From assembly GCF_900129175.1 (NCBI RefSeq), contig NZ_FQUI01000016.1, positions 1 to 46,289 of the forward strand: 46,289 bases of DNA, written 5' to 3'. Both the position numbers and the translations under genes were made by a program. This DNA is from Marinitoga hydrogenitolerans DSM 16785. Its GTDB lineage: Bacteria; Thermotogota; Thermotogae; Petrotogales; Petrotogaceae. Under the pieces are notes generated by a model. That model saw only the letters and a list, made by a program, of their open reading frames with translations. It made no database searches and was not told where the DNA came from. Positions 7,491 to 15,937 of the stretch are shown here, piece by piece. Position 1 is the stretch's first letter; every line of letters begins with the position of its first letter.

Positions 7491-8708
7491 TTATTCACCA
7501 TATTCTTCTTCAAATTCTTCTAAAATAATGTTTATTTCTTCTGCAGCGTCTTTCATAGCTATTTCAGCATTCATGGTTCCGTTATAAACCTCTGTAATAT
7601 ATTGAGTTAAAACTTCTTGAATATCTATCCATTTTGGATGTGCTGGTGGTGTTTTGGTAAATTGTAATTGTTTAATTATGACATCAAATCCTGTTTGTTT
7701 TTTATAAAAATCATCATCTTTAACACTTTTATCAGCTGGGACAAGAGTAGGAATTCTTGAAGATATAGCCATAGATGCTTTTTTAGAGACTATATATCTT
7801 GCTAATTTTTCTGCAGCCTCTGGATACTTAGTATTTGCTGGTATAACAATAACTTCTGCTCCACCAAATTGAATAGGTTTTGACCATAATTTATCAGGTC
7901 TTACAAATAAGGAATAACCAAAGTTTAACTCAGGAGCGTCTTTAGCAAATGTTTTTATCTTACCAATATCATCTAGAATAATACCAACTTTTCCTTGCAT
8001 AAATGCTTGTCTTACGTTTAAATTAGAATCAATCATTGAGAAGTGAGTAAGACTTTGAACGTATTTTAAAGCATTTATAAATTCAGCAGAATCTACAGCA
8101 GCTTTTTTCCAATCATCACTTAATACGTTTCCGCCATTCGACCATGCAAAAGGTAAGAAAGTTTGCCATGTTGTATATCCTCCAACTTTAATGCCAAAAC
8201 CGAAAATGTCATCATCAAGGGATGATATTTTTTCTGCAGCGTCATATAATTCTTTCCAGGTTCGTGGAGGTAATTCTGGATCTAATCCGGCTTTTTTGAA
8301 TAAATCTTTGTTATAGAATAAAATTCTTGTTGATAATACCCATGGGTATCCATAATATTTCCCTTTATAAATAACAGGATCCCACATATTGTATTGATCT
8401 ACTATATCTGAAACATCAACTTCTTTTAATGCTCCATCAGCTGCAAATTGTGATACCCATGTTGAACCTAATTCAAGAACATCTGGTGTATCTCCGGCCG
8501 CAAATGCTGTAACAATTTTATTAAACCCGTCGGACCATGTTAAACGTTCAATTTGAACTTCAATATCAGGATTTTCTTTCATAAAATCTTCAATCATAGG
8601 ACCAATCCAGTTATCAGACCAAAAATTCCAGAACTTTAAAGTAACTTTAGCTTGAACAAATGAACTTACTAACAATACCAATACAAGTAAAATAGTTAAC
8701 TTCTTCAT
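7491..8708 (-). CDS. Sugar ABC transporter substrate-binding protein
   Basis: A 405-residue family 1 extracellular solute-binding protein. Residues 1-20 form a signal peptide (MKKLTILLVLVLLVSSFVQA) with no lipobox cysteine, followed directly by the typical VTLKFWNFWSDNW opening. The mature part has the usual family motifs, such as GDTPDVLELGS and YNKDLFKKAGLDP. It should capture the substrate outside the inner membrane and deliver it to the MalF/MalG-type permeases encoded downstream. The gene follows nagZ by 13 bases. Its substrate cannot be read from sequence; the operon points to GlcNAc-containing disaccharides or muropeptides. Confidence 0.93.
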   Translation of the reverse strand: MKKLTILLVLVLLVSSFVQAKVTLKFWNFWSDNWIGPMIEDFMKENPDIEVQIERLTWSDGFNKIVTAFAAGDTPDVLELGSTWVSQFAADGALKEVDVSDIVDQYNMWDPVIYKGKYYGYPWVLSTRILFYNKDLFKKAGLDPELPPRTWKELYDAAEKISSLDDDIFGFGIKVGGYTTWQTFLPFAWSNGGNVLSDDWKKAAVDSAEFINALKYVQSLTHFSMIDSNLNVRQAFMQGKVGIILDDIGKIKTFAKDAPELNFGYSLFVRPDKLWSKPIQFGGAEVIVIPANTKYPEAAEKLARYIVSKKASMAISSRIPTLVPADKSVKDDDFYKKQTGFDVIIKQLQFTKTPPAHPKWIDIQEVLTQYITEVYNGTMNAEIAMKDAAEEINIILEEFEEEYGE

Positions 8709-8721
8709 AAAATATACCCCC

Positions 8722-10302
8722 TCATTTTAAAATGCTATTTCCAAATAATATTTTTTTATTATTATATAAATATTCAAAAAGCGATTTCGCAAAATATTCA
8801 TTCCAATCATATGTCATAATATATGAACTCACATTGTTTTTATTTTTTAAAAATAGGTAATCGTATGGTGATTGTATAGCAACTATTAAATTATTTTTAT
8901 TCTGTTCAATTACCAAATCTGCTAATTGAGAAACATACTTATTTATTACAACATCAATTGTAAAAAATATTATGCCATCATATTCTTTAGTTTTTTTTAT
9001 GTAATTTTTATATCTATATGGTGATGAAGATATATTATATTTTTTAATTTTATATTCGATATTATTTTTATCAAAATATTTTGATATATATTCATTTAAA
9101 TAGGCTCTTTCCTGAACCCTAGTATAATTTAATGAAGTTGGGAAGAATATTAAATATTTTTTATTTTTTTCTATTCTAAAATTTCCTTTATAAACAGCTA
9201 TACCTTTACTAATTTTGTTTTCTAATTCTTCTTCAGATAAATTTGGGTCTTTAAATTCCATATTAGCATATTTTAACTTTAAGGATATAATTTTTTCTAA
9301 TGAATTATCTATTATTTCTTCACTAATATTTCCTTTCTTTACTTCATTCATTATATAATCAATTGCTTTTTTCTGAATATCAATATCTTTCCAGATAATA
9401 AACATATTAACTCCAGCTAATAAACTCTCTTTTACAACTTCACAAACATCTTTCTCTTTTGCAACTGCACCCATTAAAAGATCATCACTAATAATTACAC
9501 CCTTAAAATTTAAATCATTTCTTAAATAGGATATAATTTTTTTTGACAATGTTGCAGGTTTATTGTCCCAAAAAGGTAGAAGTATATGAGCTGTCATTAT
9601 TGCTGGAATACCATGTTTTATAGCTTCCTTAAATGGATATATATCTTCTTTTTCATATTGTTCTTTTGATTTATTTATAATAGGAAGATTTTTATGTGAA
9701 TCAACTTCTGTATCACCGTGACCAGGGAAATGTTTACCTACAGGTATTACTCCACCGTTTAATAGGCCTCTAAAATAATCAATTCCATTTTGAGCAACTA
9801 TCTTTTCATCATTCCAAAAAGATCTTACACCTATAATTGGATTATATGGATTTGAATTCACATCTAAGACTGGAGAAAAATTCATATTAATTCCTAATTC
9901 TTTTAATGATTTTCCAGAAAAATATCCAACTTTATAAGTTAAATCAGGATTATTTAATGCACCTAAAACCATCATATTAGGAGGTACGAAAATATCTCTA
10001 ATTCTCGCTACCATACCTCCTTCTTGATCAATGGCAATAAAAGGTGGTATTTCTTTAGTATGTGCTTTTATATCTTTTATCAATTTCTTTACCTGTTTTT
10101 TATTTTTCACGTTTCTTGAAAAAAGAATAAAGTTATTTGCACCATAATCTATTAATTCTTGAATTTTATTATTATATTCTGTTCCATCAAATCCAAAAAG
10201 GAATAATTCTCCTATTTTTTCTTTTAAAGACATATTATTAATAAATTGTGTAATGGTTATAACCCCCATTAAAATTAATTTGAAACTGTTATTCATACTC
10301 AT
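8722..10302 (-). CDS. nagZ: Beta-N-acetylglucosaminidase, GH3 family (NagZ) with C-terminal domain
   Basis: Releases terminal GlcNAc from GlcNAc-(anhydro)MurNAc. Residues 25-350 are a GH3 barrel with the NagZ hallmark KHFPGHGDTEVDSH (190-203), which supplies the Asp-His general acid pair (D201/H203), AIDQEGG at 90-96, and the nucleophile Asp in SDDL (272-275). About 170 further residues follow, as in two-domain Gram-positive NagZ and unlike short E. coli NagZ. A hydrophobic stretch at residues 8-20 could be a signal or anchor, so the protein may act outside. The ATG at 10302 overlaps the repressor stop (ATGA); ATG 10296 is better spaced from the GAGG site and equally possible. Confidence 0.92.
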   Translation of the reverse strand: MSMNNSFKLILMGVITITQFINNMSLKEKIGELFLFGFDGTEYNNKIQELIDYGANNFILFSRNVKNKKQVKKLIKDIKAHTKEIPPFIAIDQEGGMVARIRDIFVPPNMMVLGALNNPDLTYKVGYFSGKSLKELGINMNFSPVLDVNSNPYNPIIGVRSFWNDEKIVAQNGIDYFRGLLNGGVIPVGKHFPGHGDTEVDSHKNLPIINKSKEQYEKEDIYPFKEAIKHGIPAIMTAHILLPFWDNKPATLSKKIISYLRNDLNFKGVIISDDLLMGAVAKEKDVCEVVKESLLAGVNMFIIWKDIDIQKKAIDYIMNEVKKGNISEEIIDNSLEKIISLKLKYANMEFKDPNLSEEELENKISKGIAVYKGNFRIEKNKKYLIFFPTSLNYTRVQERAYLNEYISKYFDKNNIEYKIKKYNISSSPYRYKNYIKKTKEYDGIIFFTIDVVINKYVSQLADLVIEQNKNNLIVAIQSPYDYLFLKNKNNVSSYIMTYDWNEYFAKSLFEYLYNNKKILFGNSILK

Positions 10303-11042
10303 TTCGCCTCTAATGTAATCCTTAATTTAAAATTATCTTTTTTATATTTTGATTCAACATACTCAAAAGGAATATTATCCTGACTGCTGGTTAAACGTAT
10401 GATAGATAAAACACAATCATTTTCTTTTATATTAAGAATTTTTGAGATTTTTTTATTTGCATGAATAATTTCAATTTCTTCTTTTGCATGTGTTGGGAAA
10501 ATTTGAAATTTATCTTTTAACAATTTATATAAGGAAAGATTTGACATATCTTTTTCTTTTATTTCTATGAGTTCAGGATAAGCAGATATATTAAGATAAG
10601 CATTTTCTATAGCTCGAGGAATATTACCTTCAAATCTAATTCTTGAAAGAAGTAAGACTTTTTGATTTTTCTTTAATTTAAATATTTTCACTACTTTGGC
10701 ATCAGGTAATATAAAACCATTGAAAAGGACTTTCGCCTTTGTTTTTTTACCTATGCTTTCCATTTCATCATTAAAACCCTTTAAAGATGTCAAATCAGTA
10801 ATAAGTTTTTTTTCTGAAACAAATGTTCCTTTTCCTTGAATTCTATAAATAATTCCTTCATTTATTAATTCTTTCATTGCATTCCTTACAGTTAATCTAC
10901 TCACACTATATTTTTTTGAAAGTTCATCTTCAGTTGGTAATAGTGTATGTGCTGGCAATTTGTTCAATTCAATATAATTTTTTAGTTGTTCTTTGATCTG
11001 ATAATACAATGGTATTGGACTGTTTCTATCTATACTATCCAT
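10299..11042 (-). CDS. GntR-family transcriptional regulator, HutC/UTRA subfamily
   Basis: A 247-residue repressor with an N-terminal winged helix-turn-helix (residues 1-75, with the typical LPTEDELSKKYSVSRLTVR) and a C-terminal UTRA ligand domain. Amino-sugar regulators NagR/YvoA and DasR belong to this subfamily and respond to GlcNAc-6-P, GlcN-6-P or related sugars. It is the first gene of the operon and overlaps nagZ by four bases. AGGAGAG precedes the ATG. A perfect palindrome lies between its promoter and its start, so autoregulation and control of the whole cell-wall-fragment operon are likely. Confidence 0.92.
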   Translation of the reverse strand: MDSIDRNSPIPLYYQIKEQLKNYIELNKLPAHTLLPTEDELSKKYSVSRLTVRNAMKELINEGIIYRIQGKGTFVSEKKLITDLTSLKGFNDEMESIGKKTKAKVLFNGFILPDAKVVKIFKLKKNQKVLLLSRIRFEGNIPRAIENAYLNISAYPELIEIKEKDMSNLSLYKLLKDKFQIFPTHAKEEIEIIHANKKISKILNIKENDCVLSIIRLTSSQDNIPFEYVESKYKKDNFKLRITLEAK

Positions 11043-11072
11043 AATTATCTCTCCTAATTTGTTATGTTATAT

Positions 11073-11088
11073 ATTTGTATATACAAAT
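11073..11088. promoter_or_regulatory. Palindromic operator for the GntR-family regulator
   Basis: ATTTGTATATACAAAT is a perfect 16-bp palindrome located just downstream of the -10 box and about 30 bases before the regulator start. HutC-type GntR proteins bind TGTATA-centred palindromes, so this is the likely repressor site blocking transcription at initiation. Confidence 0.7.
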
Positions 11089-11099
11089 TTTCTATTTTT

Positions 11100-11128
11100 A
11101 TTTTACACTTTTTAAAATAAAAAGTCAA
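11100..11128 (-). promoter_or_regulatory. Promoter of the cell-wall-fragment operon
   Basis: On the minus strand TTGACT (11128-11123) and TAAAAT (11105-11100) are separated by exactly 17 bases. Transcription would start near 11093, so the palindrome at 11073-11088 falls in the first 20 transcribed bases. Confidence 0.75.
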
Positions 11129-11235
11129 CTGTAAAATTATATTAATTTTTGTAACTTGAAAGAAATCCGACACATATAAAATTAAAATGTGATTGTTTAA
11201 GAAAGTTTGAATAATATAAATTTGGAGGGATTAAA

Positions 11236-11883
11236 TTGTGTAGGATGGTAGGTTTTTCGTTTAATGAAATAAGAGAAAGTAGTTTTTTATTTGAACATTT
11301 AAAACAAATGTCGAAAAGTGGAATAGAATCACCACATTCACATGGTTGGGGTATGGCGATAAAGTATAATGATAAAGAAATTATATTTCATAAATCAATA
11401 AATCCAATTTATAATGAAAAAAGAATAAACATAGAAGGATATATAGGTATAATGCATTCAAGAAAAGCCTCACCAAAATTAGAAAAAACATTTCTTCAAT
11501 TACACCCATATTTTATAAAAGATACTTTCTTTTGTCATAATGGAACAATATATATGGATCAAATTAATAATGTTTTTGGTACAGATAGTTTTGAATATTT
11601 TAAATACATCAACGATTTTTCTAATGAAGATGAATTAAAAAGAAAAATAAAATTATTTTCTGAAAAAAATAAATATACTGGAATTAATTTTTTAATGATT
11701 AAAAATGATAAACTTTATGCTTTTTGCAAGTATAAAAAAGAAAAAGAATATTATACAATGTGGTATTCAGAAAAAAATGGGGTTATAATATCATCAGAAA
11801 AATTAGATGATTCTTTTCAACCGTTTGAAAATGGAATGTTTTTAATAGCATTTAATGGAGAAATAATAAAAAAGTGTAATTAG
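11236..11883 (+). CDS. Class II glutamine amidotransferase family protein (YafJ-like)
   Basis: A stand-alone N-terminal-nucleophile amidotransferase domain of 215 residues. Start is a TTG at 11236 behind GGAGGGA, which puts the expected nucleophile Cys at position 2 (MCRMVGF). Other family signatures are HGWGMAI, the HSRKAS segment, CHNGTI and ISSEKL. There is no synthase domain, as in YafJ-type proteins, so the acceptor reaction is unknown. It is transcribed away from the muropeptide operon and stands alone. A tentative promoter is TTGAAA at 11156 with TAAAAT at 11177 (15-base spacer). Confidence 0.82.
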   Translation: MCRMVGFSFNEIRESSFLFEHLKQMSKSGIESPHSHGWGMAIKYNDKEIIFHKSINPIYNEKRINIEGYIGIMHSRKASPKLEKTFLQLHPYFIKDTFFCHNGTIYMDQINNVFGTDSFEYFKYINDFSNEDELKRKIKLFSEKNKYTGINFLMIKNDKLYAFCKYKKEKEYYTMWYSEKNGVIISSEKLDDSFQPFENGMFLIAFNGEIIKKCN

Positions 11884-12007
11884 TCAGCATATTCGTAAAT
11901 CTATCTAAATTTTTTATAAATATAAGATTGTATAGGTATTAATGGTATTCGTAAATTAATAAGTTTTTTCATATCTTCTCCATAGTTTGTTATATTACAT
12001 AAGAAAA

Positions 12008-12023
12008 GGGGGAAAATTTCCCC
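12008..12023. terminator. Terminator of the opp operon (possibly bidirectional)
   Basis: GGGG and CCCC arms around AAAATTT, flanked by T/A runs on both sides, 23 bases after the oppF stop on the minus strand, where it is followed by CTTTTCTT. It could also stop the plus-strand transcript of the amidotransferase gene. Confidence 0.65.
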
Positions 12024-12045
12024 TCTTTAAAATATGTTTTTAGTG

Positions 12046-13041
12046 TTATTTTTTATTGAATAAATGGCAATTTACTTCATGTTGTTCGTCTAATTTTATT
12101 GTTTGTGGCTCTTCAATCTTACATATATCCATTGCATATGGGCATCTTGGATGAAATCTACAACCTTTTGGTGGATTAACGGCATTAGGGACTTCGCCTT
12201 GTGGGATGATTTTTTGTTTTTTTAATTTTGGATCTGGTTCTGGAACTGCTGAAATTAATGCTTTTGTATAAGGATGTGCAGGATTTCTATATATATCTTC
12301 AAATGTTCCTATTTCAACTATTTTTCCAAGATACATAACAGCTATTCTATCACATATATATTTGGTTGTAGCTAAATCATGAGTAATAAATAGATATGTT
12401 AAATTAAATTCTTCTTTTAAATCAATCATTAATTTTAATAATTGTGATCTTACAGAAACGTCTAGCATTGCTATTGCTTCATCAGCGACTATAAATTCTG
12501 GTTTTAATACGAGTGCTCTTGCTATAACCACCCTTTGCCTTTGACCACCGGATAAATCACGTGGATATCTATTATAATATTGTTCTGCCGGCTTTAAATT
12601 AACCCTTTCCATAATATCATATACTATTTGTTTTTGTTCTGTATAATTTTCCCCTATTTTATGTATTTTCAGTGCATGACGAATTGCTTCACCAATTTTC
12701 ATATATGGGTTTAATGCTGCCATTGGATCTTGGAAAATAATTTGTATCTTTTTTCTGAATTTTCTTAATTCTTCTGAAGTTAAAGAAGTTATATCTATAT
12801 CATTAATTTTAATTGTACCAGAGGTAGGTTCTAATAATCTTAAGACCATTCTCCCTGTTGTGGTTTTTCCTGAACCGGATTCACCTACTAGTCCCAACGT
12901 TTCTCCTTTTTTTATTGTAAAAGATATATCATCAACAGCCTTTACGAATTTTTGTTCTTTCCTTGTTAAAAATTCTGTTATAGTTCTTTTCAATGGAAAA
13001 TATTTTTTTAAATTTTTTACTTCGATTAAATTTTGATTCAT
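12046..13041 (-). CDS. oppF: Oligopeptide/dipeptide ABC transporter ATPase (OppF/DppF)
   Basis: One of two ATPases of a nickel/peptide/opine-type importer, 331 residues. It has Walker A GESGSGKTT, the Q-loop FQDPMAALNP, ABC signature LSGGQRQRV, and Walker B FIVADEA. The residue after the catalytic Glu is Ala rather than the usual Pro (DEAIAMLDVS). The C-terminal oligo_HPY region carries a CRFHPRCPYAMDIC cluster and a later Cys; this four-cysteine motif is typical of Opp/Dpp ATPases. It overlaps oppD by four bases. Peptides are the default substrate, although in Thermotogota such systems often move oligosaccharides. Confidence 0.93.
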   Translation of the reverse strand: MNQNLIEVKNLKKYFPLKRTITEFLTRKEQKFVKAVDDISFTIKKGETLGLVGESGSGKTTTGRMVLRLLEPTSGTIKINDIDITSLTSEELRKFRKKIQIIFQDPMAALNPYMKIGEAIRHALKIHKIGENYTEQKQIVYDIMERVNLKPAEQYYNRYPRDLSGGQRQRVVIARALVLKPEFIVADEAIAMLDVSVRSQLLKLMIDLKEEFNLTYLFITHDLATTKYICDRIAVMYLGKIVEIGTFEDIYRNPAHPYTKALISAVPEPDPKLKKQKIIPQGEVPNAVNPPKGCRFHPRCPYAMDICKIEEPQTIKLDEQHEVNCHLFNKK

Positions 13042-14006
13042 ACTTTCACCTTCTCATATAGCCAGCATTTTACCTTTGTACCTTCAACTTCAAAATCTGG
13101 AGGAATTTGTTCATGGCATATACTTTTTGCATAAGGACATCTAGATGCAAATCTGCACCCTTTTGGAGGTTTTACTAGATTTGGCAAATCTCCAGGAATA
13201 TATCGTAACTCTCTGTCTTCAATATTAGTATTAGGTATAGATTTTAATAATGCTTGAGTATAAGGATGTTTTGGTTCATAATATATTTTTTCTGCAGTTG
13301 ATAGTTCAACTAAATGTCCAGCATACATAACACCTATTCTATCAGCTAATTCAGCAACAACACCTAAATCATGAGTAATTAAAATCATAGACATTCTATG
13401 TTCATCTTTTAATTTTTTTAATACTGTCATTATTTGGGCCTGTACAATAACATCTAATGATGTAGTTGGTTCATCTGCAATTACAATTTCCGGTTTCAAA
13501 ACAAGAGATAAAGCTATCATAACTCTTTGCCTCATTCCACCAGAAAATTGAAAAGAATATTCGTTCATACGTATTGGGTCTATACCAACATCTGATAATA
13601 TTTTACCAGACATCTCGAGTGCTTCTTCTTCAGGTATATCAGGATAATGAGATTTTATTGTTTCCAAAAACAAATCTTTTACCTTCATTATAGGATTTAA
13701 TGACGTCATTGGGTCTTGGAAAATCATAGAGATATGTTTTCCTCTAATTTTTCTCATTTCTTTCTCATTGTATTTTGCAATATTTTTATTTTTAAAAAGT
13801 ATCTCACCATCAATTTTTGCATTCTTAGGTAAAATTTTCAATAAGGATTTTCCCAATGTAGATTTTCCACATCCAGATTCTCCTACTAACCCTAATGTTT
13901 CATTTTCTGATAAAGTTATATTGACATCTTGAACAGCATTAACAAATCCATTCCTTACTTCATAATTAATATTTAAATTTTTTATTTGTAATATCAAAAA
14001 ACTCAC
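13038..14006 (-). CDS. oppD: Oligopeptide/dipeptide ABC transporter ATPase (OppD/DppD)
   Basis: Partner ATPase of 322 residues with Walker A GESGCGKST, FQDPMTSLNP, signature FSGGMRQRV, Walker B IVIADEPTTSLD and the C-terminal cysteine motif CRFASRCPYAKSIC. The GTG at 14006 overlaps the oppC stop (GTGA). A TTG nine bases downstream (13997) has a better-spaced AGGTGA and may be the true start. It forms a heterodimer with OppF on the cytoplasmic side of the OppB/OppC channel. Confidence 0.93.
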   Translation of the reverse strand: MSFLILQIKNLNINYEVRNGFVNAVQDVNITLSENETLGLVGESGCGKSTLGKSLLKILPKNAKIDGEILFKNKNIAKYNEKEMRKIRGKHISMIFQDPMTSLNPIMKVKDLFLETIKSHYPDIPEEEALEMSGKILSDVGIDPIRMNEYSFQFSGGMRQRVMIALSLVLKPEIVIADEPTTSLDVIVQAQIMTVLKKLKDEHRMSMILITHDLGVVAELADRIGVMYAGHLVELSTAEKIYYEPKHPYTQALLKSIPNTNIEDRELRYIPGDLPNLVKPPKGCRFASRCPYAKSICHEQIPPDFEVEGTKVKCWLYEKVKV

Positions 14007-14875
14007 CTTCTTTCACGAATGGTAGGATTCAATAGTTCATTAAGGCCTTCGCTAAACAAAGAAAATCCTAAAACAATGGTTATTATAGCCATTCCAGGAT
14101 ATAATATACCCCACCATGCTCTTGATAAAACAAATCTCTGACCATTACTTAAATCATACCCCCAGTCTGGTGTTGGAGGAGCAATACCGAGACCTAAAAA
14201 GCTTAATCCTGCTTCGGTCATAATTGCGTCAGCTAAATTCATTGATAAAACAACAACAACAGAAGGTAACACGTTTGGTAAAATATATTTAAACAATATT
14301 TCCCAATTTTTTGCTCCAATAGCTCTGGCACCTTCAACATAAAGTTCATTTTTAATACTAGAAACCTGATTCCTTATAACTCTAAAATATGTTGGAGTAT
14401 AAACAACAGCTATAGATAAAGCAATATTAACCATGCCAGGTCCTAAAACAGCAGCTATTGCAATAGCTAATATTAATCCAGGAAAAGAATATATTGCATC
14501 CATTATTAATGTTAGAATTCTATCTAAAGGACCACCTATATACCCTGATAATAGTCCTAAAGGAATTCCAAATGCAGATGCAAAACCGACAGAAATAAAA
14601 GCTATAGATAAAGCAATTCTGGAGCCATATAATATTCTGCTAAAAACATCTCTTCCAAGATTATCTGTTCCAAAAATAAATTGACTATTTGGTGCGCTTA
14701 AAGCTCTACCAACCCTTTGTATAGGATTATAAGGGGCTAATTGTGGAGCGAAAATAGCCATTAGTATATAAAATAATAAAATCATTGCACCTGCAAAGGT
14801 TATCCAACCTGTTCCAGTTTTAAAAAGTTCTTTAAAAAACAATCCGATTTTATGTGAAAAAAATTTTTCTTCCAT
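14003..14875 (-). CDS. oppC: Oligopeptide/dipeptide ABC transporter permease (OppC/DppC)
   Basis: Inner-membrane permease of 290 residues. It has the N-terminal OppC segment with one membrane helix (about 25-45), the FGTDNLGRDVFSRILYGSR motif characteristic of OppC/DppC, then five more helices and the EAA-like loop (EGARAIGAKNWEILFKYILP). The C-terminus contains GLSFLGLGIAPPTPDWG, also typical. It lies nine bases after oppB and overlaps oppD. Confidence 0.94.
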   Translation of the reverse strand: MEEKFFSHKIGLFFKELFKTGTGWITFAGAMILLFYILMAIFAPQLAPYNPIQRVGRALSAPNSQFIFGTDNLGRDVFSRILYGSRIALSIAFISVGFASAFGIPLGLLSGYIGGPLDRILTLIMDAIYSFPGLILAIAIAAVLGPGMVNIALSIAVVYTPTYFRVIRNQVSSIKNELYVEGARAIGAKNWEILFKYILPNVLPSVVVVLSMNLADAIMTEAGLSFLGLGIAPPTPDWGYDLSNGQRFVLSRAWWGILYPGMAIITIVLGFSLFSEGLNELLNPTIRERR

Positions 14876-14884
14876 TTTATCACC

Positions 14885-15892
14885 TCAATATCTAACTCTT
14901 GGATCAATTAGAGCATTTATTATATCAATAACAATACTAATAATAATTACAAAAAATGCAAAAAAGACAATAGTTCCCTGAATAGCTGGAAAATCCCTAT
15001 ATCTAATTTTCATAACTAGATAACTTCCAAGACCAGGCCAAGAAAATGTTGTTTCGGTTAAGACGGCACCAGCTAATAAAATAGCCAATTGAAGTCCCAT
15101 AACTGTCAAAATAGGAACCATAGCATTTCTTAAAGCATGTTTATACAATACTCTTTTTTCACTAATCCCACGTGCTCTTGCAGCAGTAGAAAAATCTTGA
15201 GATAACATTAATATTGTATTGTTTCTAACCATTCTTAAAAATATACTTGAAATAACTAAACCAAGAGTAATGCCAGGCATTAGTAAGTGTTTTAAGACAT
15301 CAATAAATGCCTCCCAATTTCCTGAAATTAAAGCATCAAATAAAAAAAATCCTGTTTTTGTATCTAACGAAACGATAGGAGATAATCTACCAGCAACAGG
15401 TAGCCATCTTAGTATCATTCCAAAATAATATTGCATCATTAAACCAAACCAAAAAACAGGTATGGCGTAAATAAACACTGCATAAACTCTTGCAGAGACG
15501 TCTATAATTCCATCTCTGTGCGCCGCTGCTGCACTACCCCAAAAAATTCCAATTAAAACGGCGATAATAAAAGCGAATAAGGTTAATTCTACAGTTGCAG
15601 GAAATCTATCTATTATTTCATTCCATACGGGTCTTGATGTAAGGGTGGATGTACCAAGATCACCCTTTAATAATTTACCAACATAATCAAAAAATTGTGC
15701 AATAATAGGTTTATCTAAACCTAATTCATGACGTTTTTGTTCTATAACCTCTTGTGGAGCTTTTCCACCCAACATTGCTAAAACAGGATCACCTGGAATA
15801 ATTCTAAGAACAAAGAATATTACAATTAATAAAATGAACATCATAGGTATAGCCAATAAAATACGTGTGAGTATATAATCTTTTAAGGACAA
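14885..15892 (-). CDS. oppB: Oligopeptide/dipeptide ABC transporter permease (OppB/DppB)
   Basis: Permease of about 335 residues beginning SLKDYILTRILLAIPMMFI, with the OppB hallmarks IPGDPVLAMLGG, the GDLGTS segment and the EAA-like loop TAARARGISEKRVLYKHALR. The start is taken as TTG 15892, five bases after AGAGGTGA. An in-frame ATG at 15922 is rejected because it lies in the loop of the hairpin that separates oppA from oppB. It forms the membrane channel with OppC. Confidence 0.9.
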   Translation of the reverse strand: MSLKDYILTRILLAIPMMFILLIVIFFVLRIIPGDPVLAMLGGKAPQEVIEQKRHELGLDKPIIAQFFDYVGKLLKGDLGTSTLTSRPVWNEIIDRFPATVELTLFAFIIAVLIGIFWGSAAAAHRDGIIDVSARVYAVFIYAIPVFWFGLMMQYYFGMILRWLPVAGRLSPIVSLDTKTGFFLFDALISGNWEAFIDVLKHLLMPGITLGLVISSIFLRMVRNNTILMLSQDFSTAARARGISEKRVLYKHALRNAMVPILTVMGLQLAILLAGAVLTETTFSWPGLGSYLVMKIRYRDFPAIQGTIVFFAFFVIIISIVIDIINALIDPRVRY

Positions 15893-15913
15893 AGTCATCA
15901 CCTCTTTTAAAAA

Positions 15914-15931
15914 CCCCGCCATGCGGCGGGG
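15914..15931 (-). terminator. GC-rich stem-loop with T-run between oppA and oppB
   Basis: Arms CCCCGCC and GGCGGGG with a four-base loop are followed on the minus strand by TTTTT. It begins seven bases after the oppA stop, so it should end most transcripts there and let a fraction continue into oppBCDF, giving excess binding protein. Confidence 0.82.
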
Positions 15932-15937
15932 AAATTA

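Noticed and set aside
12046-13041. OppF ATPase regarded as inactive because of DEA instead of DEP in Walker B
   Set aside because: The catalytic Glu is intact and all other motifs are normal; the Pro position is not catalytic.
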